Shown here: positions 48,760 to 58,497 of the stretch, one piece after another
Layout: every line of letters starts with the position of its first letter
Numbering within the stretch: position 1 is the stretch's first letter
NCBI RefSeq assembly: GCF_020171845.1
Contig: NZ_JAIVAM010000010.1
Coordinates: 1 to 64,000 of the forward strand
Direction: 5' to 3'
Length of the DNA stretch: 64,000 bases
Source of the DNA: Cytobacillus kochii
GTDB taxonomy: Bacteria; Bacillota; Bacilli; Bacillales; Cytobacillaceae
Program-made: the position numbers and the translations under genes
The notes under the pieces: generated by a model
What the model was told of the DNA's origin: nothing
The model's database searches: none
What the model saw: the letters and a program-made list of their open reading frames with translations, nothing else

Positions 48760-49881
48760 TTATCTCGTCCCGCTTGCATGATTTTTAGTATCGTTATATT
48801 CGTTATAAAAGGTAGATAACCACTGACTCGTGGTCTCGATATCATAACCAGCTACTTTTAACGCCGTAGAGGTATCCTTATGTTGGTTATCTAATTGCAA
48901 CAGTTTATCTGCCCATTCAGAAGCCTTTCTAGGTAAGCTCATAAATGTTACCCTATTCGTCAGATTCACTTCTGCCGTTATCGTATCAGAGACAAGACAA
49001 CTGAGACCTGCAGCCTGTGCTTCAATTAAAACTACAGGTAAACCTTCAAAATGAGAAGGGAATAAAAAGACGTCCAAGGATTGCAAAAGCGAAGGAATAT
49101 CATCTCTAACACCTAAAAATTTCACTTGTTGTTCTAGCCCTAGCTTGTGAACTTTTTTCTTTATTTGTGGCATTAAGTCACCATCTCCAGCTAAAATTAA
49201 AACAGCGTCTTTTCTTTTATCAGATATAGATTGGAAAATATCTATGATGAAATCATGATTCTTCTGATAATTAAAGCGCCCAATATGACCAATTACAAAA
49301 GAATCATCCACGTCCAATTCTCTTCTTATCCGCTTTCGCTCTGGCAAATGATAAAGATATTGACTCACATTTACTGCGTTAGGTAAAACGGTTACCTTGT
49401 TCTTAGATGATGTAAATAACCATTCCCCAGCACGTTCTGAACATGCAAAGTAATAATTAGGATATTCCTTCATACATGATCTTGCATACTTGCGAAACGG
49501 CCATTTAAAATCTATATGTAAATCACTCAAATGGCTATGCGCAATCCGACACGGCACTCCAGCATCATATGCTGCACGCATAACAAAACTACTATTTTCG
49601 TTTAAATGAGCATGTACAATTCGATAATATGGGTGTTCGGCAAAAAAGGTGTCCAATTGTCTAAAGTATTTTTGGTAATTGCCTGGGCGAATGGACGGCA
49701 TATGAAATATACGACCACCTAGCCTCTTAATTTCCTCGTCATAATGACCTTCTTCCTGCCGATGGACAATGAAGTCAAATTGAATGCCAACATGCCTAAG
49801 CCGACGATAATAATTCATTAACATGGTCTCTAACCCACCACGATTCATAATCGTTACCACTTGCAACACTCTTAATTCCAT
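48760..49881 (-). CDS. GT4 glycosyltransferase (EpsF-like)
   Basis: 373 aa, GT-B: VVTIMNRGGLETMLMNYYR N-terminus, IGHIGRFNYQKNHDFIIDIF and FLFPSHFEGLPVVLIEAQAAG. The RGGLETMLMNYYR start is typical of EpsF. The start overlaps the upstream GT2 stop by 1 nt. Confidence 0.9.
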   Translation of the reverse strand: MELRVLQVVTIMNRGGLETMLMNYYRRLRHVGIQFDFIVHRQEEGHYDEEIKRLGGRIFHMPSIRPGNYQKYFRQLDTFFAEHPYYRIVHAHLNENSSFVMRAAYDAGVPCRIAHSHLSDLHIDFKWPFRKYARSCMKEYPNYYFACSERAGEWLFTSSKNKVTVLPNAVNVSQYLYHLPERKRIRRELDVDDSFVIGHIGRFNYQKNHDFIIDIFQSISDKRKDAVLILAGDGDLMPQIKKKVHKLGLEQQVKFLGVRDDIPSLLQSLDVFLFPSHFEGLPVVLIEAQAAGLSCLVSDTITAEVNLTNRVTFMSLPRKASEWADKLLQLDNQHKDTSTALKVAGYDIETTSQWLSTFYNEYNDTKNHASGTR

Positions 49882-50960
49882 TATGACCTACCCCCCCAGC
49901 GTTTTTTTCTTAATTTATCAATCATCATAAGCATATAGTAAACACTGCTAGCTGAACGTGAACGGGCACAAACAAAAAATACCCTCCAAACGAATGGAAA
50001 GTAGTTGAGTTCCAACGCTTTAAAAGCCTCTCTAACAATAGGTGCACTTAATATGTTATCTATTTCATTGATTTTTTCTCGTATCGTTAGTTGGCTTTTA
50101 GAAGCAAGGATATTTAAGCCTAAACCAATCATATTTAAGCAAATACGATTATTTAAAGCTGATTGAGCATGACGACTGAATGAATATTCCTTTATGCATT
50201 GATTCATTTCATCATAAAGTTGCTGCCAAAGCTGAAATAAATCCGATTTATATTCACTCGTTTGTGAATGTTCATTTTCTTTCCAGTAATGATATAAAGG
50301 CCGATCGACATAGACAAAAGAGTCGGCCAGGCTCATCACTTTCATATTGAAAAGGGTATCCTCATTTGATCCAATATGATGTAAATCTGTAAAAAAGATA
50401 GGTTGTTTTGTTAATAAATTTGTACGGTATAACTTTGACCAAACGGTTCCCATAGCATCAAGCATACTAGGATCAGATACTTCTTCCTTAATTGGACCTA
50501 CTAATCGCCTGACAATTTGTTCTTTATAGGCTTGACCTCTATAGGTTTTTTCTTTCAAGTGATGGAAGTATCTTTCCTTAGAGAAGTGTTGATACGCTCG
50601 TGTGTATCGACACATAGCGATATCTGCCTGCTCTCGTTGAAGCGCTTCATATAATGCCTCATACATCTCTTGGTGAACCCAGTCATCAGGATCGACAAAA
50701 CCAATATACTCTCCCTCCGCGTGCTTTAGTCCAAAATTACGGGCCTGGGAGACACCTTTATTCTCCTGGTAGAAGACCTTCAGCCTTTTATCCTTCTCTT
50801 GATATTTTGAAAGAATGTCCCCCGTTTGATCGGTTGAACCATCATTGACGGCAATAATTTCAATTCTTTTAAATGTTTGTGTGAGTAAACTATGTAGACA
50901 TCTTTCAATATACATTTCCATATTATATATAGGCACGATAATGCTGATGATTGCTTTCAT
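49881..50960 (-). CDS. GT2 glycosyltransferase (EpsJ/EpsE-like)
   Basis: 359 aa from ATG 50960: [52 protein letters not shown] lies 7 nt before this ATG, so it is preferred over the ORF start at 50987. Overlaps the 3' end of the upstream GT4 gene by 38 nt. Confidence 0.9.
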   Translation of the reverse strand: MKAIISIIVPIYNMEMYIERCLHSLLTQTFKRIEIIAVNDGSTDQTGDILSKYQEKDKRLKVFYQENKGVSQARNFGLKHAEGEYIGFVDPDDWVHQEMYEALYEALQREQADIAMCRYTRAYQHFSKERYFHHLKEKTYRGQAYKEQIVRRLVGPIKEEVSDPSMLDAMGTVWSKLYRTNLLTKQPIFFTDLHHIGSNEDTLFNMKVMSLADSFVYVDRPLYHYWKENEHSQTSEYKSDLFQLWQQLYDEMNQCIKEYSFSRHAQSALNNRICLNMIGLGLNILASKSQLTIREKINEIDNILSAPIVREAFKALELNYFPFVWRVFFVCARSRSASSVYYMLMMIDKLRKKRWGGRS

Positions 50961-52086
50961 CTTTCTTCTCCTGCGTGTATTTAGCATAAAGGATCATTAA
51001 TTCTTCCATGACGACTTCAGTTGAATACTTGCTAACAAGTTGCCTATTTGCTTTAGCGAACCTCTCTCTCTCTTGTTCAGAAAGTATAAGACTCTCCATT
51101 TTTTCGGCGAAACGATGCACATCAGTCGCTGCTATCAGATATCCATTATGCCTGTCCCTGATCAATTCATGATGCCCTCGATTCATAGTAGCTATAATGG
51201 GTAGGCCACAAGCCATTGCTTCCAAAATATTCACTGGGAGGCCCTCCCTAAAACTAGAAGCCACAGCCACATCACTCATTTGCAACCATTCCTTCACTTC
51301 ATTAGTAAACCCGAGAAATACTACCTGACGATCAATTCCAAGCTCAGTAGCAAGTCTTTGACAATCTGATAACAGCGGTCCTTCTCCTGCTAATAGTAAT
51401 TGGCTAGATGGGTGTTGTTTCGCTATTTTTTTAAACGCTTGTAGTAAAAGCCTTTGGTTTTTGTTTCGATTAAACTCTGCTGCATAAAAAAATAAAAAAG
51501 CCTCTTTTTCAATCAGATGCTTTTCTCTTAGTTTTTCCTTTATTTCCTTATCAATTGGCTGATATTGTGCCACATTGACGCCTACTCCATGGATAAAAGC
51601 TATTTCCTTCGCTTTCAATGCCTTAGTGGCTAAGGCATAATCTTCTTGATTAATCGTAATCAAACAATCCGTTTTCCGCGCCAAGGTTTTTTCAATAGGA
51701 TAATAGATAAGCCAATTAAGTAGTGGGGCACCTTTGCAAAAATGAAATCCATGGGCAGTATAAAATAGTAATGGCTTCTTCTTCATACTAAAAGTCGCCA
51801 ATCTCCCAAGTAGTCCACCAGTGGGTGTATGACAATGAACAATATCGAATTGATGAATCTCCATTAAGCTTTTCAACTGCTTGTACGCATATAGATTGGC
51901 TTTTTTCAACGGATGCCTTTCAATTGGGAGGCGATGCTGTTTGGATACAAAAGGTAAGGTTAAGTCACCTTTAGCCGCTATATGTATTTCCCAACCTTGT
52001 TCGTATAGTTGTCGCATAAAGGGGAGATGAAATGCCTTGAAATGATAGTCGACTGTGGCAACTAATAGCAGTTTTTTTGCCGTCAT
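50923..52086 (-). CDS. GT4 glycosyltransferase (EpsD-like)
   Basis: 387 aa: [55 protein letters not shown], and C-terminal [20 protein letters not shown]. These are features of EpsD. Overlaps galU by 4 nt. Confidence 0.9.
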   Translation of the reverse strand: MTAKKLLLVATVDYHFKAFHLPFMRQLYEQGWEIHIAAKGDLTLPFVSKQHRLPIERHPLKKANLYAYKQLKSLMEIHQFDIVHCHTPTGGLLGRLATFSMKKKPLLFYTAHGFHFCKGAPLLNWLIYYPIEKTLARKTDCLITINQEDYALATKALKAKEIAFIHGVGVNVAQYQPIDKEIKEKLREKHLIEKEAFLFFYAAEFNRNKNQRLLLQAFKKIAKQHPSSQLLLAGEGPLLSDCQRLATELGIDRQVVFLGFTNEVKEWLQMSDVAVASSFREGLPVNILEAMACGLPIIATMNRGHHELIRDRHNGYLIAATDVHRFAEKMESLILSEQERERFAKANRQLVSKYSTEVVMEELMILYAKYTQEKKDESNHQHYRAYI

Positions 52087-52964
52087 TTGATTGGATATCT
52101 TTCTGTTATCGTTTGTAGAAAACCTAACAGCTCCTCTTGTAAATCCTTACGTTTTAAAGCAAACTCAATGGATGTTTGAATATAACCAAGTCTCTCACCA
52201 ACATCATAGCGCTCTCCTTGAAATTCGAATGCAAATATCGGTTCACTATGATTTAAAGTGGCTAACGCATCTGTTAGTTGAATTTCATTCCCCCTCCCTG
52301 GCTCTTGATATGAAAGAATATCAAAAATACTCGGTGGTAGGATGTATCGCCCCATGATTGCTAAATTAGATGGCGCCTGATTAAGGTCTGGCTTTTCAAT
52401 TAAAGAACGAACCGTATGAAGTCTTTCCGTCACTATTTCACCATCAATGATGCCATATCTTGATACTTCTTCGTCTTTCACTTTTTTCACCCCAAGAATC
52501 GTACCTTTATGCTCTTCATACTGTTCTATCATTTGAGCTATGCAGGGCGTAAATCCTTCAATAATATCGTCACCTAACAAGACCGCAAACGGCTCATCGC
52601 CAATAAACTTCCGTGCACACCATATGGCATGCCCTAACCCAAGCGGTTCTTTTTGTCTGATATAATGAAGGTTGGCCAGTTGAGATGACTTCTTCACTTC
52701 TGATAGTAATTCAAATTTACCTTTGCTCATTAAATTTTGTTCTAGTTCAAAAGAATAATCAAAGTGATCCTCTATTGCCCTTTTCCCTTTACCTGTAACA
52801 ATAATAATATCTTCAATACCAGCAGCAACTGCTTCTTCTACAATGTATTGAATTGCCGGTTTATCGACAAGTGGTAACATTTCTTTTGGCATTGCTTTTG
52901 TTGCAGGAAGAAATCTAGTTCCTAAACCGGCAGCTGGAATAATCGCTTTTCTTACTTGCCCCAT
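52083..52964 (-). CDS. galU: UTP-glucose-1-phosphate uridylyltransferase
   Basis: 293 aa: [16 protein letters not shown] with the nucleotide-binding loop, [31 protein letters not shown] and [10 protein letters not shown], diagnostic of GalU/GtaB. It supplies UDP-glucose, feeding GalE at 45696. Inserted between epsC- and epsD-like genes; B. subtilis eps lacks such a gene at this place. Confidence 0.93.
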   Translation of the reverse strand: MGQVRKAIIPAAGLGTRFLPATKAMPKEMLPLVDKPAIQYIVEEAVAAGIEDIIIVTGKGKRAIEDHFDYSFELEQNLMSKGKFELLSEVKKSSQLANLHYIRQKEPLGLGHAIWCARKFIGDEPFAVLLGDDIIEGFTPCIAQMIEQYEEHKGTILGVKKVKDEEVSRYGIIDGEIVTERLHTVRSLIEKPDLNQAPSNLAIMGRYILPPSIFDILSYQEPGRGNEIQLTDALATLNHSEPIFAFEFQGERYDVGERLGYIQTSIEFALKRKDLQEELLGFLQTITERYPIK

Positions 52965-52984
52965 ACTTACTCACTCCTTCTTCA

Positions 52985-54811
52985 TTAAGATAGTGATAAC
53001 ATATTAGCAACTTCCTGCTGTTTCTCTGGCGTTTCTTTTCGGTTTGCAAGGGTTAACAAACGTTCTCTTAATTCCTCTTTACTGATCACAGGATATAGAT
53101 CAATTAAACTTTCAATCTCCTCAATATAAAGGGTGGCGCTTTTCCCAATATAAATATGTGGGTAAATTTGCTGATCGCCCATCTCTTCTTTATTCAATAG
53201 TTCTTCAAATAACTTCTCCCCTTGGCGAATACCGGTGAATTTAATACTTATTTCCTGAGTTGTATAGCCGGAAAGTTTAATTAAATTTTTTGCTAAATCA
53301 TATATTCTTACCGGTTTACCCATATCTAAAATAAATATCTCACCACCTAATGCTAGTGCACCTGCCTGTAGTACAAGCCTTGATGCCTCAGGGATGGTCA
53401 TAAAATATCTCACCATATCAGGGTGCGTGACAGTAATTGGTCCCCCTTTTTCGATTTGCTTTTTAAAAAGGGGAATGACACTCCCTCTACTACCTAATAC
53501 ATTGCCAAACCTTACCGCAACAAAACGAGTTGCACTTACTTTATTCATTTGTTGAACAAGCATTTCCGCAAGACGCTTCGATGAGCCCATTACACTTGTT
53601 GGATTAACAGCTTTATCTGTTGACACCATTACAAATACATTGACTTGTGACTGATGAGCTGCCTCTGCCATATTCCTTGTACCAATTATATTATTTTTTA
53701 CTGCTTCCTCTGGATGTTCTTCCATTAATGGTACATGCTTGTGGGCGGCTGCATGATAAACAACTGCCGGTTGATATTTTTTCATGACTTGAATCATGCG
53801 TTCCTTATCTTGAATATCAGCAATAACAGGAATCAGTTCGCTATCACTTTTCATATCTACCAGTTCTAATAGTATGGAATAAATGCTGTTTTCTCCATGA
53901 CCGAGAAGAATCAAACGCTTTGGTGAGAAATTTAAAATCTGTCGACAAATCTCTGAACCAATTGAACCTCCTGCACCAGAGACAAGTACCGTTTGATTGG
54001 CAATATACTCCGAAATACTATTGTCCTCTAAGAGAATCGGCTCTCTCCCGAGTAAATCTTCCACCTTTACATCTCGTATATGATTGACTTTTACTTCTCC
54101 CATGACAATATCTTCAATAAAGGGTAGTGTTTGTGTCTTAATATTCGTTTTGGTACATTCATTAAAAATGATCTCGAGCTCTTCTTTTTTAAGTGAAGGG
54201 ATAGCAATAATTAAATGCTCTATATCCATTTCATGAACAATCTCTCTTAATTGTTCAACCTTCCCTAAAACCTTTAAGCCTGCTAAATACAACCCTTGCT
54301 TCCTATAGTCATCATCAATAAACCCGACTGGAATTAATTGATCATGTCCTTGCATCAATTGTTTAGCAAGCATCCCCCCTGCTGAACCAGCACCAATAAT
54401 TAACGTTTTTTTCTTATTCATAGCTAGCTCTTGCATTTGTTCTCGATAGAGTCTAACGCCATATCTTGAACCTGTTAATACAATAAGCAGCACTAAACTA
54501 TAAATGATTGTAAATTGAGGAAGAAACGCTTTTATTAACATGTAGTATGTAATCATTGTTAAACAGACTGTCGTTCCCACAAGCCTGAGAATAATGAGAA
54601 ATTCTCGGATACTAGCATAGGACCATAATTGCTCATAGAATTGCTGTTTATATGCAAAGATATAATAAAATAGAAGTAATAAACTATAAAATATAATAGC
54701 TTGATTGTATGAGATAGAAGTTGGGAGTAATAGATACGTAAATATAAAAGAACTCAATAGTAATACTGCATCCATCAATAACGAAAATATCAGCTTTAGT
54801 CTGTATGACAC
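52985..54811 (-). CDS. EpsC/CapD-type UDP-sugar 4,6-dehydratase
   Basis: 608 aa. Four N-terminal membrane helices (1-110), a CoA-binding-like Rossmann domain (IIGAGSAGGMLAKQL), then the dehydratase domain with VSGAGGSIGSEICRQI, AAHKHVPLMEEHPEEA and MVSTDKAVNPTSVMGSSKR (Met-x3-Lys in place of Tyr-x3-Lys, as in PglF/FlaA1-long). It makes UDP-4-keto-6-deoxy-GlcNAc, the first step to bacillosamine. GTG start after GGGAGGG. First gene after the candidate EAR element. Confidence 0.9.
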   Translation of the reverse strand: MSYRLKLIFSLLMDAVLLLSSFIFTYLLLPTSISYNQAIIFYSLLLLFYYIFAYKQQFYEQLWSYASIREFLIILRLVGTTVCLTMITYYMLIKAFLPQFTIIYSLVLLIVLTGSRYGVRLYREQMQELAMNKKKTLIIGAGSAGGMLAKQLMQGHDQLIPVGFIDDDYRKQGLYLAGLKVLGKVEQLREIVHEMDIEHLIIAIPSLKKEELEIIFNECTKTNIKTQTLPFIEDIVMGEVKVNHIRDVKVEDLLGREPILLEDNSISEYIANQTVLVSGAGGSIGSEICRQILNFSPKRLILLGHGENSIYSILLELVDMKSDSELIPVIADIQDKERMIQVMKKYQPAVVYHAAAHKHVPLMEEHPEEAVKNNIIGTRNMAEAAHQSQVNVFVMVSTDKAVNPTSVMGSSKRLAEMLVQQMNKVSATRFVAVRFGNVLGSRGSVIPLFKKQIEKGGPITVTHPDMVRYFMTIPEASRLVLQAGALALGGEIFILDMGKPVRIYDLAKNLIKLSGYTTQEISIKFTGIRQGEKLFEELLNKEEMGDQQIYPHIYIGKSATLYIEEIESLIDLYPVISKEELRERLLTLANRKETPEKQQEVANMLSLS

Positions 54812-54909
54812 AATATCATCCCTCCCTTGCTTCAGGATTTCAAATGCCTTACCATCAGTGAATGATTAGAACTAGCACAAGTCTCAACTCATGTATAGAC
54901 ATTTACAAT

Positions 54910-55040
54910 TTTAAAAAGTAAAACAGGGCATCTAACCCCACCTCTCACCACACTCTTGACGACAAGGCGTCTAAGGTTTTTTTCAACCCACAGCATGACC
55001 GAGTATCTCTCTTAGATAAAGGCAAGGAGACATCACCTTA
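54910..55040 (-). ncRNA. Candidate EAR (eps-associated RNA) antitermination element
   Basis: The 261-nt gap between the tyrosine-kinase and EpsC-like genes is the place where EAR lies in B. subtilis (epsB-epsC). Its minus strand has GC-rich, conserved-looking blocks (AGGTGATGTCTCCTTGCC, CGGTCATGCTGTGGGTTG, CGCCTTGTCGTCAAGAGTG, GTGGTGAGAGGTGGGG) in an otherwise AT-rich locus, and no ORF. EAR promotes readthrough of terminators inside the long eps operon. Boundaries are approximate; structure not computed. Confidence 0.65.
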
Positions 55041-55043
55041 GGT

Positions 55044-55059
55044 ATTCTTTATAACGAAC
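55044..55059. promoter_or_regulatory. SinR-box-like operator upstream of epsC
   Basis: ATTCTTTATAACGAAC, two mismatches from the perfect palindrome. It overlaps the expected start site of the promoter at 55062-55090 (minus). Confidence 0.6.
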
Positions 55060-55061
55060 AT

Positions 55062-55090
55062 TTATAAAAAAATTAATGGCTTCCATTCAA
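55062..55090 (-). promoter_or_regulatory. Internal promoter before EAR/epsC
   Basis: -35 TTGAAT (55085-55090) and -10 TTATAA (55062-55067) with a 17-nt spacer, overlapping the 3' end of the tyrosine-kinase gene. Confidence 0.45.
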
Positions 55091-55738
55091 GATGGTGCCA
55101 ATAATGTTCGACTTTGCATATTGTAGTGTTTTTTTAGCATTGTAGACATGTTCTGCTTTTGTTTGCCCTTGTTTTACGACGAGTATCACACCATCACTAA
55201 CATTCGCTAACACCTTTGTATCAGTCACATCTAATAAACAAGGAGAATCAATTAGTATCACATCATATAATGGGCTAACTTTAGCAATGAGTTTCTTCAT
55301 GACACTAGAACCAAGTAGTTCTGAGGGATTGGATGGAATCTTCCCACTAGGTAATAGTTTTAGACCAGGAATTTGCGTAGAAACGGTCACTTGTTCTTGT
55401 ATTGCATCGCCTTTCAGTACATCTGTTAAACCAGGCTCTTGCGCTGCCATAAACATTTGATGTAATGCTGGATTTCTTAAATTAGCATCAATCAAGAGCA
55501 CTTTCTCTTTTTGGTTCGCAATTGATACAGCAATATTGCCTATCATTGTCGTTTTACCTTCATAACGATCGGGTGAAGTAATAAGTAAGACCATATGCTT
55601 TTTCTCACCATTGATAAATTGGATATTTGTTCTTATCGTGCGGAATTGTTCAGAAATGATAGAATGGGGGTACAAATAAGTGACTAAGTTTCGTTCCTTA
55701 TTGCTCGTACCGATTTTCCATTTCCGCATATTGACCAT
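55073..55738 (-). CDS. CpsD/CapB-type tyrosine kinase (EpsB-like), lacking Tyr tail
   Basis: 221 aa: SEQFRTIRTNIQF, P-loop SPDRYEGKTTMIGNIA, Walker A' LLIDANLRNP (usual family form DADLR), Walker B VILIDSPCLLDVTD. It forms a kinase complex with the YveK-like membrane activator encoded upstream and regulates chain synthesis. The C-terminus ends ...IIGTILNGSH, without the tyrosine cluster that is autophosphorylated in EpsB/CpsD. ATG 55738 follows AGGAG and overlaps the upstream gene by 41 nt. Confidence 0.88.
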   Translation of the reverse strand: MVNMRKWKIGTSNKERNLVTYLYPHSIISEQFRTIRTNIQFINGEKKHMVLLITSPDRYEGKTTMIGNIAVSIANQKEKVLLIDANLRNPALHQMFMAAQEPGLTDVLKGDAIQEQVTVSTQIPGLKLLPSGKIPSNPSELLGSSVMKKLIAKVSPLYDVILIDSPCLLDVTDTKVLANVSDGVILVVKQGQTKAEHVYNAKKTLQYAKSNIIGTILNGSH

Positions 55739-56447
55739 TAGTCTTTCTCCTTTCTTTCACTGTTTGTTTTTGTTTCTTTTGTTTTAAATTTTTCGTATGT
55801 ATGATTGAGACAGTACCAATTGTCGGCACATCGATTAATCTCTCAAGCTGGCTTTCTGACTTTACAGAATCATTTAATGAGTCTAATAGAAAAATAAAGC
55901 CTATTCCTGCAACTAAACCTAACACCCCTGCAATCACAATGATATTCAGCCCATTACTTTCATTAATAGGGCTCGGGTTTGTTCTCGCCTCCGACAAAAT
56001 GCTGACTTCATCAAAATCCATAATTGTGGGGATTTTTTCAATAAATACTTTTGCTGTAGTATTAGCAATTAAAGCGGCTCTTTCTGGATGTGAATCAACT
56101 ACGGTTATATTCACCACCTGCGTATCATCAACACTCGTAACAGCAATCTTATTCGCTAATTGATCACTTGTTTCCGCTAATTTCAATTCTTTAATTACTT
56201 CCTCTAACACAACTGTGTCTCTGATGATGACCTGTAGAGTATTTCGATACCCTACTTCTGCCCCAATAATAATATTCGTATCGCTTTGATAAAGTAATGT
56301 TGGTTTATTTAATAAGTGATAAATAAAAGCAAACCCACAAGCAAGCAACGTAAAAAGGAGCACCAGCCAAAACCTTTTCTTAATGACTTTAAATAGTTCA
56401 GGTAATTGTATTTCTTTAGCCCCAGGTTCATTCAAATATCTGTTCAT
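55698..56447 (-). CDS. YveK-family Wzz-like kinase activator (EpsA-like)
   Basis: 249 aa: cytoplasmic start EIQLPELFKVIKKRFW, TM1 (~30-48), an extracytoplasmic Wzz domain (YQSDTNIIIG, VNITVVDSHPERAALIANT), proline-containing TM2 (~175-195) and a basic tail that touches the kinase. It sets chain length and activates the tyrosine kinase. First gene of the eps operon; two SinR-box palindromes lie in its 5' region. Confidence 0.9.
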   Translation of the reverse strand: MNRYLNEPGAKEIQLPELFKVIKKRFWLVLLFTLLACGFAFIYHLLNKPTLLYQSDTNIIIGAEVGYRNTLQVIIRDTVVLEEVIKELKLAETSDQLANKIAVTSVDDTQVVNITVVDSHPERAALIANTTAKVFIEKIPTIMDFDEVSILSEARTNPSPINESNGLNIIVIAGVLGLVAGIGFIFLLDSLNDSVKSESQLERLIDVPTIGTVSIIHTKNLKQKKQKQTVKERRKTNGQYAEMENRYEQ

Positions 56448-56467
56448 TTGTAATCCACCTTTTGTAT

Positions 56468-56483
56468 TTTCTTTATAAAGAAC
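56468..56483. promoter_or_regulatory. SinR-box-like operator in eps 5' UTR
   Basis: TTTCTTTATAAAGAAC, 15 of 16 bases of the perfect palindrome, about 20 nt before the YveK-like start codon and downstream of the promoter. Confidence 0.7.
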
Positions 56484-56522
56484 AAAAAGAGTAAAAAAAT
56501 ATAATCAGATTAGGTTTATTTC

Positions 56523-56551
56523 ATTTTAGTTCTTTATAAAGAACAAGTCAA
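56523..56551 (-). promoter_or_regulatory. eps operon promoter with SinR-box palindrome as spacer
   Basis: On the minus strand -35 TTGACT (56546-56551) and -10 TAAAAT (56523-56528) are 17 nt apart, and the spacer contains the perfect 16-bp palindrome GTTCTTTATAAAGAAC (56529-56544). This is GTTCTTT and its inverse two bases apart, the SinR inverted-repeat operator arrangement. A bound repressor would block polymerase. Confidence 0.8.
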
Positions 56552-57735
56552 CAAGTTTTCTTTCTTGCATTTTGTAGCATTTGCCGTTTCCTATTTAGCC
56601 ATAGAAAAGGTTTTATCACATAATAGAGTGGGAACAATCTTTTCGGTAACGGGAATGCTTGATAATCTTCGGACAAAGGATAGAACCATTGCAAATAATG
56701 AATGAATTTCTGCTTCAAAGTAAATAAACTGCGTAAATATTGCGCATGATAATGAGCAATTTCCTTTGGTACATGATGATCATGTAACGAAACCAATTGG
56801 TGAAAATAAAACGATGCCCCTCTTGCTAACTTTATTGATGCGCGCTTATCCATGTATGTTGATTTTACATTTGAATTAAATAGTTTCACTGATAATAATA
56901 ATGCCTGCCCAGCGATTTTATCGTATTGGTATTGGGTTAAATGATGTGACCATTCCTTATCATTCACAAAACTTCCCTGTAACAAGATCTGATGAATATC
57001 AAACAGCCATCTTAACCTTGACCAACCGTGTCTAGCACCGTGAGTGCTTAAGAAATAGAATAAATCTTTTTCACCTAAATAAGGAAAGCTGATTTGACTA
57101 CTCCATTGACTTTCTCTTCTTCTCTCCCATAACTCGGTAAAATGAGGCTCTGTGCTTGGTGCAGGGTGAAGACGCCAGTGAACTTCTACCTTCGTTCGAT
57201 GTTGCTTATGAAAATAGGTAAAGTGATGATGTCGCCACTTCCAATCATCCATCACCGATTCAATATATTCATCTTTTTCATAACCATGTAGGAGCATTAA
57301 TTGTTCTGCTTGTTCAATACGTTCAATTGGCACAAGCAAATCAATATCAGCACAAGTACGCAAAGACAGATCTCCGTAAAGCTCTTTAGCTAGGATGGGA
57401 CCTTTGAGAAAAAGAAGCGGTAGAGATGCTTGTTGAAACTGCAAATAGAGTGTATGCATTTCCGCAGTCAAATGCAGCATACGATAGATGTTCTGCTCAT
57501 AATCTTTCTTTATTTTTGTAAATATATATGCTGGCATCTTACCAGCTACCTTTTGTTCATTGATTGCATGATATATTTGCGGGAATATTCGATGATGCTT
57601 TACTGCTAGCAGGAACTGATCCCAATCTACCTTGCTACATAATGAAAGTACTAATTGCTTTTCATTTTTCATCAATGATAAGATCAGCTGCATTTCTAAA
57701 GGTAAATTTTGATTATCAAATGACGTTCTTACCAT
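56548..57735 (-). CDS. Lasso-cluster nucleotidyltransferase family protein (NTP_transf_5)
   Basis: 395 aa. LFLKGPILAKELYGDLSLRT and CADIDLLVPIERIEQAEQLM give the nucleotidyltransferase GS...DxD pattern (DIDLLV), with KVEVHWRLHPAP downstream. Such proteins recur in paeninodin-type clusters; the reaction is not established (nucleotide transfer to the phosphorylated peptide or tailoring is possible). ATG 57735 overlaps the B2 gene by 7 nt. Last gene of the lasso operon; its 3' end carries the eps -35 box. Confidence 0.8.
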   Translation of the reverse strand: MVRTSFDNQNLPLEMQLILSLMKNEKQLVLSLCSKVDWDQFLLAVKHHRIFPQIYHAINEQKVAGKMPAYIFTKIKKDYEQNIYRMLHLTAEMHTLYLQFQQASLPLLFLKGPILAKELYGDLSLRTCADIDLLVPIERIEQAEQLMLLHGYEKDEYIESVMDDWKWRHHHFTYFHKQHRTKVEVHWRLHPAPSTEPHFTELWERRRESQWSSQISFPYLGEKDLFYFLSTHGARHGWSRLRWLFDIHQILLQGSFVNDKEWSHHLTQYQYDKIAGQALLLSVKLFNSNVKSTYMDKRASIKLARGASFYFHQLVSLHDHHVPKEIAHYHAQYLRSLFTLKQKFIHYLQWFYPLSEDYQAFPLPKRLFPLYYVIKPFLWLNRKRQMLQNARKKTC

Positions 57736-58220
57736 CTCTCCTTCTCCTTTTTCGGTATACATGCAAACATACTAACAATTGTAAACTTATCTTTTTCATG
57801 CGCCCCGCTCAGAAAGAAAGTACCACTTCTTAACCATGCATGAGCGACAAACTCACCATAATCATCCCTTGCAGTCCCTAAATATAAAGTACTTTCTATT
57901 CCTCTTCTTTCAAGCATTTTCATACAAGCAACAGCCTTCACTAAGCATTCACTCTCCCAAAACGTATACCGGCTCATATGATGTACTGCTTCAGAAATTT
58001 GTTGAATAGGATTCTCTCTATGAAGGTCCTGCGTTTGTTCTGTCTCTTTCATATGCTTACCTAATAGATGGGAAACTTTAGAAAATGGTAACTGCTTATA
58101 AATTCTTGCATAAGCTAGGTAAATTAGGGCCTCTATTAATAATCGTTTTTTCTCCCAGGGAAGAGCAAGAAAATGTTTAAGTTTATGAAAAAGTATTCTA
58201 TTCATGTTGATGTACTTCAA
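57729..58220 (-). CDS. Lasso peptide B2 leader peptidase
   Basis: 163 aa of the transglutaminase-like lasso B2 family: FWESECLVKAVACMKMLERRGI with catalytic Cys92, LYLGTARDDYGEFVAHAWL with His127 and a nearby Asp pair, and an N-terminal helical part (KRLLIEALIYLAYARIYK). It cleaves the leader from the precursor bound by the B1/RRE protein. TTG 58220 has AAGGG upstream; the gene overlaps B1 by 23 nt. Confidence 0.9.
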   Translation of the reverse strand: MKYINMNRILFHKLKHFLALPWEKKRLLIEALIYLAYARIYKQLPFSKVSHLLGKHMKETEQTQDLHRENPIQQISEAVHHMSRYTFWESECLVKAVACMKMLERRGIESTLYLGTARDDYGEFVAHAWLRSGTFFLSGAHEKDKFTIVSMFACIPKKEKERW

Positions 58221-58497
58221 TAAGCCCTTCTTTTAAAAGCTGATCAAGAAAGAAAAACACCTCTTCTTCACACTTGATTTGCTCCACTTCGTATTCTGCT
58301 TGCATTTGCACAATGAGAGAAGAGATTAACACGCCTTCTTGCATCTTTCCCCAGATTTCACCACCAATGACACCTAAATTATAATACTTTCCGTTTTCAA
58401 TATTCAGCATCACTTTCTCACCGTTCATATCACTTACCATATTTCCACTTACTTGTTTCACGATATCATTGATTGACAATGGCTTCTTGGTTATCAT
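58198..58497 (-). CDS. Lasso peptide B1 / PqqD-type RRE protein
   Basis: 99 aa, a winged-helix PqqD fold: VKQVSGNMVSDMNGEKVMLN, GKYYNLGVIGGEIWGKMQEG, FFFLDQLLKEGLIEV. RRE domains grip the precursor leader and hand it to the peptidase. ATG 58497 has a perfect AGGAGGAG; the longer open frame upstream overlaps the kinase gene and is not needed. Overlaps kinase by 32 nt. Confidence 0.9.
   Translation of the reverse strand: MITKKPLSINDIVKQVSGNMVSDMNGEKVMLNIENGKYYNLGVIGGEIWGKMQEGVLISSLIVQMQAEYEVEQIKCEEEVFFFLDQLLKEGLIEVHQHE

Noticed and set aside
56529..56544. GTTCTTTATAAAGAAC as a terminator hairpin
   Set aside because: The palindrome has no loop bases and no T-run, and lies between a -35 and a -10 box; operator is the better reading.
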